A DNA stretch of 64,000 nucleotides from Sphaerisporangium krabiense (GTDB lineage Bacteria; Actinomycetota; Actinomycetes; Streptosporangiales; Streptosporangiaceae). The DNA lies in assembly GCF_014200435.1 (NCBI RefSeq), contig NZ_JACHBR010000002.1, positions 486,501 to 550,500 on the forward strand, in the 5' to 3' direction. Numbering within the stretch: the stretch's first letter is position 1; each line of letters begins with the position of its first letter. Below are positions 50,547 through 59,626 of this stretch, piece by piece. Under the pieces are notes generated by a model. The model was not told the DNA's origin and ran no database searches. It saw nothing but the letters and a program-made list of their open reading frames with translations. Made by a program: the position numbers and the translations under genes.

Positions 50547-52526
50547 GTGAGCCTCTTTAAGGACATTCGCGAATATGTCGGTGTGCCGCGCGTGTTGTCG
50601 CTGCGGCTCTCTCCTGACGGATCCCGCCTGGTCTCCGTCGTCCAGGCGCTCGCCCCCGACGGCAGGTCGTACGGGACCTCGATCTGGGCGGTGCCCGTCG
50701 AGCCGGGCGGCGAGGCGTACCGGCTCACCCGTTCGGCCAAGGGCGAGACCGGCGCGGAGTTCACCGCCGACGGCGACGTGCTGTTCGTCTCGCGGCGCCC
50801 CGACCCCACGGCCGAGGACGAGCCCGAGGACGGGGCCGCCGCGCTGTGGCTGCTGCCCGCCGCGGGTGGCGAGGCGAGGAAGGTCGCCGGGCGTCCCGGA
50901 GGCGTCACGGGCGTGCGGTCCGGCGGCGGCACCGTGGTGTTCGGCGCCGACGTGCTGGACGGCGACGCCGCCACGGAGGGCGACCGGCGCAGGACCCGCA
51001 AGGAGGGCGGCGTCAGCGCGATCCTCCACGAGGGGTACCCGGTCCGCTTCTGGGACCAGGACCTCGGCCCGGGCCGCACGCGCCTGTTCGCCGCCCGCCT
51101 GCCCGGCCTCGCCGAGCCGCGCGACCTCACCCCCGACCCCGGCGGCGCGCTGCTGGAGGCGTCCTTCGCGGTGACGCCCGACGGCGGCGAGGTCGTCACC
51201 ACCTGGCGCGTCGCCCTGCCGGCCGGCCGGTCCCGCTCGGAGCTGGTCGCCGTCTCCACGTCGACCGGCGAGCGGCGCGTGCTGGTCGCCGGCGACGACA
51301 CCGACTTCACCGGCCCGGTCGCGGTCTCGCCCGACGGCCGGCACGTGGCGTTCGTCCGCGAGAGCCACGGCACCGAGGAGCGCGCCCCCGAGTTCTCGCT
51401 GCTGATCGCGGTCCTCGCCACCGGCGAGGTGGTCGCGCGCGCCGACGACCTGATCCCCGCCGGACTCGCCTGGGCCGCCGACTCCTCCGCGGTGTTCGCG
51501 GCGGGCGACCACCACGGCCGCCGCCCGATCTTCCGGGTGCGCCTGCAGGGCGAGGCGGAGCGGCTGACGGCCGGCGACGACTCCTACCAGGAACTGTCCG
51601 CCTCACCCGACGGCCGCTACCTGTACGCCCTGCGCAGCTCGCTCGGCCGCCCCCCGGCCCCGGTGCGGGTCACCCTGGACGGGGGAGAGGTCGCCGAGCT
51701 GGCCTCGCCCGCCCCCGCCCTGGAGATCCCCGGCACCCTCACCGAGGTGACCGCCGTCGCCGACGACGGCGCCGAGATCCGGGGCTGGCTCGCCCTCCCG
51801 GCGGGCGCGTCGGAGCACGACCCCGCGCCCCTGCTGCTGTGGATCCACGGCGGGCCGATCGCCAGCTGGAGCGACTGGATGTGGCGCTGGAACCCGTGGA
51901 TCATGGCCGAGCACGGGTACGCGGTGCTGATGCCCGACCCCTGCATGTCCACCGGCTACGGCCAGGAGATGATCCAGCGGGGCTGGGGCGACTGGGGGCC
52001 GCGCACCCACGCCGACCTGATGGCGATCACCGACGCCTGCGTCGCGCGCCCGGACGTCGACGCGGGCCGCACCGCCGTCATGGGCGGCTCGTTCGGCGGC
52101 TACATGGCCAACTGGGTCGCCGGGCACACCGGCAGGTTCAAGGCGGTCGTCACGCACGCGTCCCTGTGGAACCTCGACCAGTTCGCGGGCACCACCGACT
52201 GGTCGATGTACTGGCAGCGCGAGTTCGGCGAGCCCGGGTCCGAGCGGTACCACAGGCTCTCGCCGCACAACTCCCTGTCCGAGATCACGAGCCCGATGCT
52301 GGTGATCCACGGCGACAAGGACTACCGCGTCCCGATCGGCGAGGCCCTGCGGCTGTGGTGGGACCTGCGCAGGTCGTCGGTGGAGTCGAAGTTCCTGTAC
52401 TTCCCCGACGAGAACCACTGGATCCTCAAGCCCGGCAACATCGTCGCCTGGTACGAGACGGTCCTCGCCTTCCTCGCCCAGCACGTGCTCGGCGAGGAGT
52501 GGAAGCGTCCGGAGTCGCTCGGATGA
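50547..52526 (+). CDS. S9-family prolyl oligopeptidase / acylaminoacyl-peptidase-like protease
   Basis: A 659-aa serine peptidase: an N-terminal beta-propeller (about 15-385) with repeats such as [11 protein letters not shown] and [10 protein letters not shown], and a C-terminal alpha/beta-hydrolase domain. The catalytic triad is visible: Ser515 in GGSFGGYM, Asp592 in [10 protein letters not shown] and His624 in ENHWI. No signal peptide is present, so it is cytoplasmic. It is divergent from the ferrochelatase gene (73 bp). GTG 50547 is preferred, preceded by GGAAAA; its stop overlaps the next start (ATGA). Confidence 0.92.
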   Translation: MSLFKDIREYVGVPRVLSLRLSPDGSRLVSVVQALAPDGRSYGTSIWAVPVEPGGEAYRLTRSAKGETGAEFTADGDVLFVSRRPDPTAEDEPEDGAAALWLLPAAGGEARKVAGRPGGVTGVRSGGGTVVFGADVLDGDAATEGDRRRTRKEGGVSAILHEGYPVRFWDQDLGPGRTRLFAARLPGLAEPRDLTPDPGGALLEASFAVTPDGGEVVTTWRVALPAGRSRSELVAVSTSTGERRVLVAGDDTDFTGPVAVSPDGRHVAFVRESHGTEERAPEFSLLIAVLATGEVVARADDLIPAGLAWAADSSAVFAAGDHHGRRPIFRVRLQGEAERLTAGDDSYQELSASPDGRYLYALRSSLGRPPAPVRVTLDGGEVAELASPAPALEIPGTLTEVTAVADDGAEIRGWLALPAGASEHDPAPLLLWIHGGPIASWSDWMWRWNPWIMAEHGYAVLMPDPCMSTGYGQEMIQRGWGDWGPRTHADLMAITDACVARPDVDAGRTAVMGGSFGGYMANWVAGHTGRFKAVVTHASLWNLDQFAGTTDWSMYWQREFGEPGSERYHRLSPHNSLSEITSPMLVIHGDKDYRVPIGEALRLWWDLRRSSVESKFLYFPDENHWILKPGNIVAWYETVLAFLAQHVLGEEWKRPESLG

Positions 52527-53326
52527 CCGGCTTCCTCGACCTGGCGGCCGGCATCGCCCGCGAGGCGGGGGAGATGCTGCTCGCCAAGCGGCCGGCGCGT
52601 CCCGAGGCGGTGAGCACCAAGTCCAGCGCGACCGACGTGGTCACCGCCCTGGACCGCGCCTCCGAGGATCTGATCAGGGCGCGGATCCGGGCGGCCAGGC
52701 CCGGCGACGCCGTCCTCGGCGAGGAGGGCGGCGAGAGCGCGGGGGAGGGCCGGGTGCGCTGGGTCGTCGACCCCATCGACGGCACGGTCAACTTCATGTA
52801 CGGCCTGCCGGACTGGTGCGTCAGCATCGCGGTCGAGGTGGACGGCGAGATCGTCGCGGGCGTGGTCAACGTCGTGCCGCGCGGCGAGCTGTACGCGGCC
52901 GAGAAGGGCGGCGGGGCCGAGCTGCTGCGCGAGGGCCTGCCCGCCGAGCGGCTGCGCTGCAACACCGGCGTCCCGCTCTCCCGGGCGCTGATCGCCACCG
53001 GCTTCGGCTACCGCCCCGAGCGGCGCGCCGTCCAGGCCGAGGTGCTGGCCCACGTGCTCCCGCGGGTGCGCGACATCCGCAGGGGCGGGTCCTGCGCCGC
53101 CGACCTGTGCGCGGTGGCGTCGGGACGCGTGGACGGCTACTACGAGCGCGGCCCCGAGTACTGGGACTACGCGGCGGGCGGCCTGATCGCCGCCGAGGCC
53201 GGCGCCAGGATCGGCGGGCTCGACGGCCGTCCCTGCAACCCGGGCCTCACCCTGTGCGCCGCGCCCGGGCTCTTCGAGGAGCTCCACGACCTGCTCGCGC
53301 CCCTGGACCCCGAGCGCGACACGTAG
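52523..53326 (+). CDS. Inositol-monophosphatase-family protein
   Basis: A 267-aa Mg2+-dependent phosphatase. The metal-binding motifs are GEEGGE (about 72), WVVDPIDGTVNFMYGLP (about 90-106) and the C-terminal PEYWDYAAGGLIAAEAG (about 211-227). The family hydrolyses inositol-1-phosphate, histidinol phosphate, or FBP; substrate here is unresolved. The ATG overlaps the stop of the S9 peptidase (ATGA), so it is co-translated with it. A strong terminator follows. Confidence 0.92.
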   Translation: MTGFLDLAAGIAREAGEMLLAKRPARPEAVSTKSSATDVVTALDRASEDLIRARIRAARPGDAVLGEEGGESAGEGRVRWVVDPIDGTVNFMYGLPDWCVSIAVEVDGEIVAGVVNVVPRGELYAAEKGGGAELLREGLPAERLRCNTGVPLSRALIATGFGYRPERRAVQAEVLAHVLPRVRDIRRGGSCAADLCAVASGRVDGYYERGPEYWDYAAGGLIAAEAGARIGGLDGRPCNPGLTLCAAPGLFEELHDLLAPLDPERDT

Positions 53327-53353
53327 AGCGGGGCTTTCGGTCCATGGACGCGA

Positions 53354-53386
53354 CGAGGGCCCGCCCATGACATGGGCGGGCCCTCG
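53354..53386. terminator. Hairpin terminator
   Basis: Perfect 14-bp inverted repeat CGAGGGCCCGCCCA with a five-base loop between the convergent IMPase and 54-aa protein genes. Confidence 0.85.
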
Positions 53387-53407
53387 GCTGGTCTGGTCGG
53401 AGAGAAG

Positions 53408-53572
53408 TCAGGGTTCGATCGAGACGCCGTTGTCCACGGCGATCCGCCTCAGATCTTCTATCTCGGCGGTGAGAGTGTCGGCGAGGAAGTCGTCGCCACT
53501 CGTGCGCGCCTCCTGAAGACCCTTGTAGGCCTGGTCGAGCCGGTGTTCGATCGTGGAGCTGAACTCGCCCAT
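53408..53572 (-). CDS. Small conserved-looking 54-aa protein
   Basis: The minus strand from ATG 53572 reads MGEFSSTIEHRLDQAYKGLQ, then EARTSGDDFLADTLTAEIED, LRRIAVDNGVSIEP and a stop. GAAGGTGAG lies immediately upstream as ribosome site. It is a highly charged helical protein, a kind of small protein common in Streptomyces-like genomes, and followed by a terminator hairpin. Function unknown. Confidence 0.7.
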   Translation of the reverse strand: MGEFSSTIEHRLDQAYKGLQEARTSGDDFLADTLTAEIEDLRRIAVDNGVSIEP

Positions 53573-53917
53573 CTCACCTTCTTTCTACGAGGGGGGCGAA
53601 AGAGTGGTCGGCCCTTCCGGAGGCATGGGAGACAACCGATCTTCCCCGGCCTTCCCGTTGGGTCTTGGGATCTACCCACTGCGCTGTTGTGCTTAAACCA
53701 GGAATGTCGGATGTCCGTCATGTGCTTTACGTCACCGCCGTTGGCATGGTCGGCGCACGGTCGGCGCGTGCTTACCATGCGCTTAAGCCTGATGTGGCGA
53801 CAATGAACCTTGCGGGTTCCGGCCCGTACCGCCGCGTGACGCGCGGCGCGGGACGGACGCCGTGACCGGCCGGCAGGGGCCGGCCGCGGGCGGGACTATC
53901 AGGAGGTGCCAGGAGCC

Positions 53918-54571
53918 GTGCGCGTGCTTGTGGTGGAGGACGAGCGGGTGCTCGCGGACGCGATCGCGACCGGGCTGCGGCGCGAGGCGATGGCCGTGGA
54001 CGTCGCCTACGACGGCGCCGGGGCCCTGGAGCGCACGTCGTACATCGACTACGACGTGGTCGTGCTGGACCGCGACCTGCCGAAGGTCCACGGGGACGAG
54101 GTCTGCCGCAGGCTCGTGGCCGAACGCACCGCGACCCGCATCCTCATGCTCACCGCCTCCGGTGAGGTCGACGACAAGGTGGAGGGCCTGGAGCTCGGCG
54201 CGGACGACTACCTCGCCAAGCCCTTCGCGTTCATGGAGCTCGTGGCGCGCGTGCGGGCGCTCGGCCGGCGCTCGGCCCCCGCGCTGCCGCCGGTCCTGGA
54301 GCGGGCCGGGGTGCGCCTGGACCCGGGCAAGCGGCTCGTCACCCGCGACGGCCACGAGATCGCGCTCACCAAGAAGGAGTTCGCGGTCCTGGAGGAGCTG
54401 ATGCGCGCCGAGGGCGCCGTCGTCAGCCAGGAGGACCTGCTGGACAAGGCGTGGGACGAGAACATCGACCCGTTCACCAACGTGGTCAGGGTCACGATGA
54501 TGACCTTGCGCAAGAAGCTGGGCGAGCCGGCGGTGATCGAGACCGTGCCGGGAGTGGGATACAAGCTGTGA
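53918..54571 (+). CDS. OmpR/PhoB-family response regulator
   Basis: A 217-aa two-component response regulator. The receiver domain has the acidic pocket VVEDER, the phospho-acceptor D51 in VVVLDRDLPK, T80 region MLTASG and K100 in LAKPF. The C-terminal winged helix carries VSQEDLLDKAWDENIDPFTNVV, ETVPGVGYKL. GTG 53918 is chosen because AGGAGG at 53901-53906 precedes it at a workable distance and gives the standard VRVLVVEDE start; a GTG at 53906 would overlap its own ribosome site. The stop overlaps the kinase start (GTGA). Confidence 0.93.
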   Translation: MRVLVVEDERVLADAIATGLRREAMAVDVAYDGAGALERTSYIDYDVVVLDRDLPKVHGDEVCRRLVAERTATRILMLTASGEVDDKVEGLELGADDYLAKPFAFMELVARVRALGRRSAPALPPVLERAGVRLDPGKRLVTRDGHEIALTKKEFAVLEELMRAEGAVVSQEDLLDKAWDENIDPFTNVVRVTMMTLRKKLGEPAVIETVPGVGYKL

Positions 54572-56088
54572 CCGAGGAACGCGAGCGGAACCGGGTCACC
54601 GGCCCCGGACGCCCGACCTTCTCGTCGCCCCAGCCGCTGATCGCCCCCCCGGGGGGCGCGGCGCCCGGCGACGCCGCCTCAGCGCAGGGGCAGGGCTACA
54701 GCGCCGCGCACGCCCCGGTCTCGCCGCCGCTTGGCCCCTCCGCGACCGGCCCGGATGACGTGCCGGACGGCGCGCCCGCGCCGCGGCCCCCGGGGTTCCG
54801 CAGCGAGCAGCCGACCCTTCCGAGCGCCCGCGCCGCGCACCGCCCCAAGTCCCCTCCGCCGCCGCCGAGCGGGGCCCCCGCCTGGGACGGCCCGCCTCCG
54901 TTCGCCCCGCGGCCGGTCGCCCAGGACTGGATCACCCGGGCGCGCATGCTGCCCGGGCGCATGAGCATCCGGGTACGGCTGACCCTCACCTACGGCGGCC
55001 TGTTCTTCGTGGCCGGGGCCCTGCTGCTCTTCGTCATCTACTCCTTCGTCGCGCGCGCCATCTACGACTCCTGGCCCGAGTTCCCCGTCCCCCTCTCGGA
55101 GGACGCGCCGGCGGGCTGGGTCGCCAGCATCCAGAACAGCTGGGCCGCGATGCGCAGTCAGACCATCGCCGCCGCGCAGCACCAGATCCTGATCCGGTCG
55201 CTGCTGGCCTTGGCGGGGGTCGGCATCCTGGCCCTGATCCTCGGGTACTTCGTGGCCGACCGGGCGCTGCGGCCGATCCAGAAGATGACCTCCACGGCAC
55301 GCAAGCTCTCGGAGACCTCCCTCGCCCACGAGCGCATCGACCTGGAGGGCCCGAACGACGAGATCAAGGAGCTCGCCGACACCTTCGACGCCATGCTCAC
55401 CCGGCTCGGCCGCGCGTTCGACGCCCAGCGCAGGTTCGTGGACAACGCCTCCCACGAACTGCGCACGCCGCTGGCGATCAACAGGACCGTGCTGGAGGTC
55501 GCGCTCGGCGACCCGCACGCCTCGGAGGACCTCAAGGTGCTCGGCCGCACGCTGCTCGGCACCAACGCCAGGAACGAGCACCTCATCGAGGGGTTGCTGC
55601 TGCTCGCCCGTAGCGAACGCGAGCTGGCCGTGCGCAAACCGGTCGATCTCCTGGAGGTCGGGCGCACGGTGACCGAACAGCACGCGGCCATGGCCGAGGA
55701 GGCGGGCGTCACCGTGCACACCGACCTGCGTCCCGCCCTTACGATGGGCGATCCGGTACTGGTGGAGCGCCTGGTCGCCAACCTCGTCGAGAACGCCGTC
55801 AAGTACAACATCCCCTCATCGGGACAACTGTGGCTCCGCACGGGAATGGTGGACGGGGCTCCGGTTGTTCAGGTGGCCAACACCGGGCAGCATGTGCCGG
55901 CGTACGAGGTGGACGACCTGTTCGAGCCGTTCCGGCGGCTCAACTCCGACCGCGTGGAATCGGCGCGCGGCGCGGGGCTCGGGCTGTCCATCGTCCGTGC
56001 GGTGGTCCGCGCCCACCAGGGCATCGTCTCGGCGGTGCCCAGGGAAGGCGGGGGGCTGGTGGTGACGGTGCGACTTCCGGCGGCCTGA
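54568..56088 (+). CDS. Sensor histidine kinase
   Basis: A 506-aa membrane kinase. A Pro-rich N terminus of about 130 residues lies before the first helix (about 138-160), followed by a short extracellular loop, a second helix (about 212-232) and a HAMP domain (about 232-285). The dimerisation box is FVDNASHELRTPLAIN with H296; the ATPase boxes are LVANLVENAVKYN and GAGLGLSIVRAV. It forms an operon with the preceding response regulator through a GTGA overlap. Signal unknown. Confidence 0.93.
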   Translation: MTEERERNRVTGPGRPTFSSPQPLIAPPGGAAPGDAASAQGQGYSAAHAPVSPPLGPSATGPDDVPDGAPAPRPPGFRSEQPTLPSARAAHRPKSPPPPPSGAPAWDGPPPFAPRPVAQDWITRARMLPGRMSIRVRLTLTYGGLFFVAGALLLFVIYSFVARAIYDSWPEFPVPLSEDAPAGWVASIQNSWAAMRSQTIAAAQHQILIRSLLALAGVGILALILGYFVADRALRPIQKMTSTARKLSETSLAHERIDLEGPNDEIKELADTFDAMLTRLGRAFDAQRRFVDNASHELRTPLAINRTVLEVALGDPHASEDLKVLGRTLLGTNARNEHLIEGLLLLARSERELAVRKPVDLLEVGRTVTEQHAAMAEEAGVTVHTDLRPALTMGDPVLVERLVANLVENAVKYNIPSSGQLWLRTGMVDGAPVVQVANTGQHVPAYEVDDLFEPFRRLNSDRVESARGAGLGLSIVRAVVRAHQGIVSAVPREGGGLVVTVRLPAA

Positions 56089-56363
56089 TACGGCGGGGGT
56101 CGTCTCGTTCGCGCCAGACATGTGGTTGGATGTGCCGTCGAACACGATGGGTCCTGTCGCCAATGCTTAGGTTTTCGCCATATTTGGCTAACTCGATGGC
56201 GAAGGCGGCAAGGCACTCACGTGTGGGGAGGTTCGCCGACCGTGCCGACGGGGTACCGATTGCAAAATTCCCCGAGAGATACGGGCACAAGACGGACCGC
56301 CCAGACGTTACAGACGCGCGACGCGTGACGCGCACTCAATAGATGAGGGGGATGAATACGCAA

Positions 56364-56663
56364 ATGGCCACCGATTACGACAGCCCACGCAAGACCGACG
56401 ATGACCTGAGTGAGGACAGCCTTCAGGAGCTACAGGCGCGGCGGACCGACAAGTCGTCCGGCAGCATCGACATCGACGAGACCGATCTCGCCGAGTCGCT
56501 GGAGCTGCCCGGCGCCGACCTGTCGAACGAGGAGCTCTCGCTGCGGGTGATCCCGCGCCAGGCGGACGAGTTCACCTGCTCGCGATGCTTCCTCGTGCAT
56601 CACCGCAGCCAGCTTGCCTCCGACAAGGGTGGGCAGCAGATCTGCCGAGAATGCGCCGCCTGA
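56364..56663 (+). CDS. DUF4193 zinc-ribbon-like protein
   Basis: A 99-aa actinobacterial protein starting MATDYDSPRKTDDDLSEDSL. The C terminus has two CxxC pairs (CSRC and CREC), which should bind zinc. The family is nearly universal in Actinobacteria and includes Mtb Rv2699c; its function is not known. ATG 56364 matches the family N terminus and length, though ATGs at 56343 and 56352 are also in frame. Confidence 0.9.
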   Translation: MATDYDSPRKTDDDLSEDSLQELQARRTDKSSGSIDIDETDLAESLELPGADLSNEELSLRVIPRQADEFTCSRCFLVHHRSQLASDKGGQQICRECAA

Positions 56664-56679
56664 CACTCAGGGAGGGTCC

Positions 56680-57561
56680 GTGACCTCTGGAGCGGATCGA
56701 TCATCGCAGGACCGGCCCGGCCGGGACCAGGATGAGCCGGACGACGTGGCGGGTCCGCGTCACACCGACATCCCGGACGTCGAGGGCGCCGGGGACACCC
56801 CGGGCAGCGGGCTGACCCGGTACGGCGAGGCCGATACCGAGGTCGCCGAGCTGGTCGGGAAGCTTTCCGGCGCCGACGACATGGACGGGGCCGAGCGGCG
56901 GCGGCTGCTCGGCCGTCTCAGCATGTCGCTGGTCGCGGCGGCACGGCGGGCGCGGGTGACGGGCGCGGGGCGCGGCCGATGGCTGGCCGACCTCTTCGCG
57001 TCCATAGTGCCGCGTCTTCCCATCCGTGACCTCGCGACACTCCAGGAACACCACTACGGTCTCACCGGCGAGGCCCTCGCCGACGACCTGGTGCGCACGG
57101 CCGTCAAGGCCACCACCGCCGTCGGAGCGGTCGGCGGCGCCCTCGCGGCCGCCCAGTTCGCCGCCCCGCCGCTGCTGCTCTCCGCCCCCGCCCAGCTCGT
57201 CGCCGAGACCCTCGTGGTCGCCGCGATCGAGGTCAAGCTGATCGCCGAGCTGCACGAGGTGTACGGCGTGCAGGTCCCCGGTGCGGGCCCCCAGCGCGCG
57301 ATCGCCTTCACCGTGGCGTGGACCAGGCAACGCGGCGTCGACCCGATGTCCCCCGCGACGGTCACGCTCGCCCTCGGCACCGCGGCCAAGGCGTCGCTGC
57401 GCAACCGCCTCCTTCGCACCCTCGGCCGCCATCTGACCACCCTGGGCCCGTTCCTGACCGGCGCCGTCGCCGGAGGCGCGCTCAACCGGATGGCCACCAA
57501 GCGGCTCTCCGAGGCCGTCAGGACCGATCTGCGCCGCCAGCGGGCCCTGCCTCCCGCCTGA
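56680..57561 (+). CDS. Membrane-associated actinobacterial protein of unknown function
   Basis: A 293-aa protein: a disordered acidic N terminus (1-55), a folded helical region (about 60-145), and an Ala/Val-rich membrane-like stretch (about 145-190; VGAVGGALAAAQFAAPPLLL), then a C-terminal part with another small-residue helix (TLGPFLTGAVAGGALNRMAT). It follows the DUF4193 gene by 16 nt with GGAGG upstream of GTG 56680, so they are one transcript. Proteins of this type occur in many actinomycetes; function is unknown. Confidence 0.75.
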   Translation: MTSGADRSSQDRPGRDQDEPDDVAGPRHTDIPDVEGAGDTPGSGLTRYGEADTEVAELVGKLSGADDMDGAERRRLLGRLSMSLVAAARRARVTGAGRGRWLADLFASIVPRLPIRDLATLQEHHYGLTGEALADDLVRTAVKATTAVGAVGGALAAAQFAAPPLLLSAPAQLVAETLVVAAIEVKLIAELHEVYGVQVPGAGPQRAIAFTVAWTRQRGVDPMSPATVTLALGTAAKASLRNRLLRTLGRHLTTLGPFLTGAVAGGALNRMATKRLSEAVRTDLRRQRALPPA

Positions 57562-57667
57562 CCTGGCCCCGCGCGTTCCCCGCGTCCCCCGCGGTTCTTC
57601 CCCTCGCCCCACCCCACCTCGCGCGTCGCGGACGGCACCCCTTAACGGTCGCGCACCGCGTTGCGGT

Positions 57668-57681
57668 TTATGGGCCCATAA
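57668..57681. promoter_or_regulatory. Perfect 14-bp palindrome upstream of otsA
   Basis: TTATGGGCCCATAA lies about 115 bp upstream of the trehalose-phosphate synthase start, in an AT-rich patch. It is a candidate operator. Confidence 0.4.
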
Positions 57682-57795
57682 CCCGATAAATGCCACTTAT
57701 GTCGGGTACGTGCATACTCCTGCGCCCGAGGCCGTGTACGGAGGGCTGCGACCGGTTTCGTAAGGTAGTCATAAACCGATCACGAGGGAGGACAT

Positions 57796-59175
57796 GTGCG
57801 CAGCTCATTCCTGATCGTCGCGAACCGGTTGCCCGTGGACCGGACGATCACCCCAGACGGGACCGCCTCGTGGCGGCGCAGCCCCGGCGGGCTGGTCACC
57901 GCGATAGCCCCCGTGATGCAGCGCCGCGACGGCGCCTGGCTGGGCTGGCACGGAGCGCCCGACGAGGAGCTCAAGCCCTTCGAGCACGACGGCATGAACC
58001 TGATCCCCATCCCTCTGTCGGCGGGCGAGGTCGAGCTCTACTACGAGGGCTTCTCCAACGCCACCCTGTGGCCGCTCTACCATGACGTGGTCGCCACGCC
58101 GGTCTACTCCCGCGTCCTGTGGGACGCCTACCGCGCGGTCAACGAGCGGTTCGCCCGCGCCGCGGCCGACACCGCCGCCGAGAACGCCGTGGTGTGGGTG
58201 CAGGACTACCAGCTCCAGCTCGTGCCCGCGATGCTGCGGGCCCTGCGCCCCGACGTGCGCATCGGCTTCTTCCTGCACATCCCTTTCCCGCCGGCCGAGC
58301 TGTTCTGGCAGCTCCCGTGGCGGCGCGAGATCCTGGAGGGCCTGCTCGGCGCCGACCTCGTCGGTTTCCAGCGCCCCGGCGGGGCGTCCAACTTCATCCG
58401 CCTGTGCCGCCGCCAGCTCGGCCTGCAGAACCAGCGCCAGGAGATCTCCTACGGCGAGCGGACCGTGCGCGCCGAGGCGTTCCCCATCTCCGTCGACTTC
58501 AGCGAGCTGGACACCCTGGTGCGCGAGCCGCACATCATGGCCCGCGCCAAGGAGATCCGCGCCGAGCTGGGCGAACCCGAGCACGTCCTGCTCGGCGTCG
58601 ACCGGCTCGACTACACCAAGGGCATCGGCCAGCGCCTGAAGGCGTTCGGCGAGCTGCTCGCCGACAAGACCGTCTCCCCGGGCGAGGCGGTCTTCGTGCA
58701 GATCGCGACCCCGAGCCGCGAGCGCGTCGAGGAGTACCGCAACCTGCGCGACGACATCGAGCTGCGCGTCGGCCGCCTCAACGGCCAGTACGGCGTGCTC
58801 GGCGTCCCCCCGATCAACTACTTCCACCAGTCCTACGACCGCGACGAGCTGGCCGCGCTGTACTGCGCCGCCGACGTCATGGTCGTCACCCCGCTGCGCG
58901 ACGGCATGAACCTCGTGGCCAAGGAGTACGTCGCCTGCCGCCACGACCTGCGGGGCGCGCTGGTGCTCAGCGAGTTCGCCGGCGCCGCCGACGAGCTCAA
59001 ACACGCCTATCTGGTCAACCCGTGGGACGTGGACGGGCTCAAACGGCAGATGGTGGCCGCGATGCGGGCCACGCCGCACGAGCTGTCGCGCCGGATGCGC
59101 TCCATGCGGCGCCGCGTGGCGACCTACGACGTCGACCGGTGGGCCGGCGACTTCCTGGCGGCCCTGGAACGCTGA
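57796..59175 (+). CDS. otsA: Trehalose-6-phosphate synthase
   Basis: A 459-aa GT20 glycosyltransferase that makes trehalose-6-phosphate from UDP/ADP-glucose and glucose-6-phosphate. Motifs are [12 protein letters not shown] at the start, the [13 protein letters not shown] loop, [43 protein letters not shown] and [19 protein letters not shown]. Length is typical. GAGGGAGG precedes GTG 57796. No otsB phosphatase is adjacent. Confidence 0.95.
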   Translation: MRSSFLIVANRLPVDRTITPDGTASWRRSPGGLVTAIAPVMQRRDGAWLGWHGAPDEELKPFEHDGMNLIPIPLSAGEVELYYEGFSNATLWPLYHDVVATPVYSRVLWDAYRAVNERFARAAADTAAENAVVWVQDYQLQLVPAMLRALRPDVRIGFFLHIPFPPAELFWQLPWRREILEGLLGADLVGFQRPGGASNFIRLCRRQLGLQNQRQEISYGERTVRAEAFPISVDFSELDTLVREPHIMARAKEIRAELGEPEHVLLGVDRLDYTKGIGQRLKAFGELLADKTVSPGEAVFVQIATPSRERVEEYRNLRDDIELRVGRLNGQYGVLGVPPINYFHQSYDRDELAALYCAADVMVVTPLRDGMNLVAKEYVACRHDLRGALVLSEFAGAADELKHAYLVNPWDVDGLKRQMVAAMRATPHELSRRMRSMRRRVATYDVDRWAGDFLAALER

Positions 59176-59246
59176 GCGGCGCCTCCGGCAGCGGCGACGG
59201 CGCCGAGGCGCTCCCCGCGCGCCTCCACGCCGTTCGCCGCCGCGGG

Positions 59247-59549
59247 CTAGACGACCTGCTCGGCCTTACGGGCCACGCTCTTCCACGCCTGGTAGCGCTT
59301 GTGGGCCGTACGGGTGGCCACGATGCGGGTGACCTCCATGCCGACGCCCATCACCACGGCGAAGCCGATCGCCTCGGCCAGGCTCGTCTCCAGCGAGTTC
59401 GGGTCCGCGGGAGGCTCCTTGCCGGTGGTCTTGCGCCAGCCGTACTCGATCGCCTTGCGGGCGACGAAGCCGACGCCGAGCCCGACCACCGCGCCGATCA
59501 GGCGCCACGCCATGTCCTGCTTCTCGGCCTCGGCCGACCTGCCGCCCAT
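59247..59549 (-). CDS. DUF4235 membrane protein
   Basis: A 100-aa protein with two membrane-active segments (about 15-31; WRLIGAVVGLGVGFVARKAI, and about 61-78; AIGFAVVMGVGMEVTRIVAT). It matches DUF4235, small actinobacterial membrane proteins of unknown role. ATG 59549 is preferred, with GGGGAGAG just upstream. It is convergent with otsA and divergent from the ValRS gene. Confidence 0.85.
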   Translation of the reverse strand: MGGRSAEAEKQDMAWRLIGAVVGLGVGFVARKAIEYGWRKTTGKEPPADPNSLETSLAEAIGFAVVMGVGMEVTRIVATRTAHKRYQAWKSVARKAEQVV

Positions 59550-59626
59550 GATCTCTCCCCTCGTCGATCTGCCAAACCCTAGTCTGTCGTGCCCGGCGCC
59601 GCCGCGACGCCATACCATAGGGCGCC

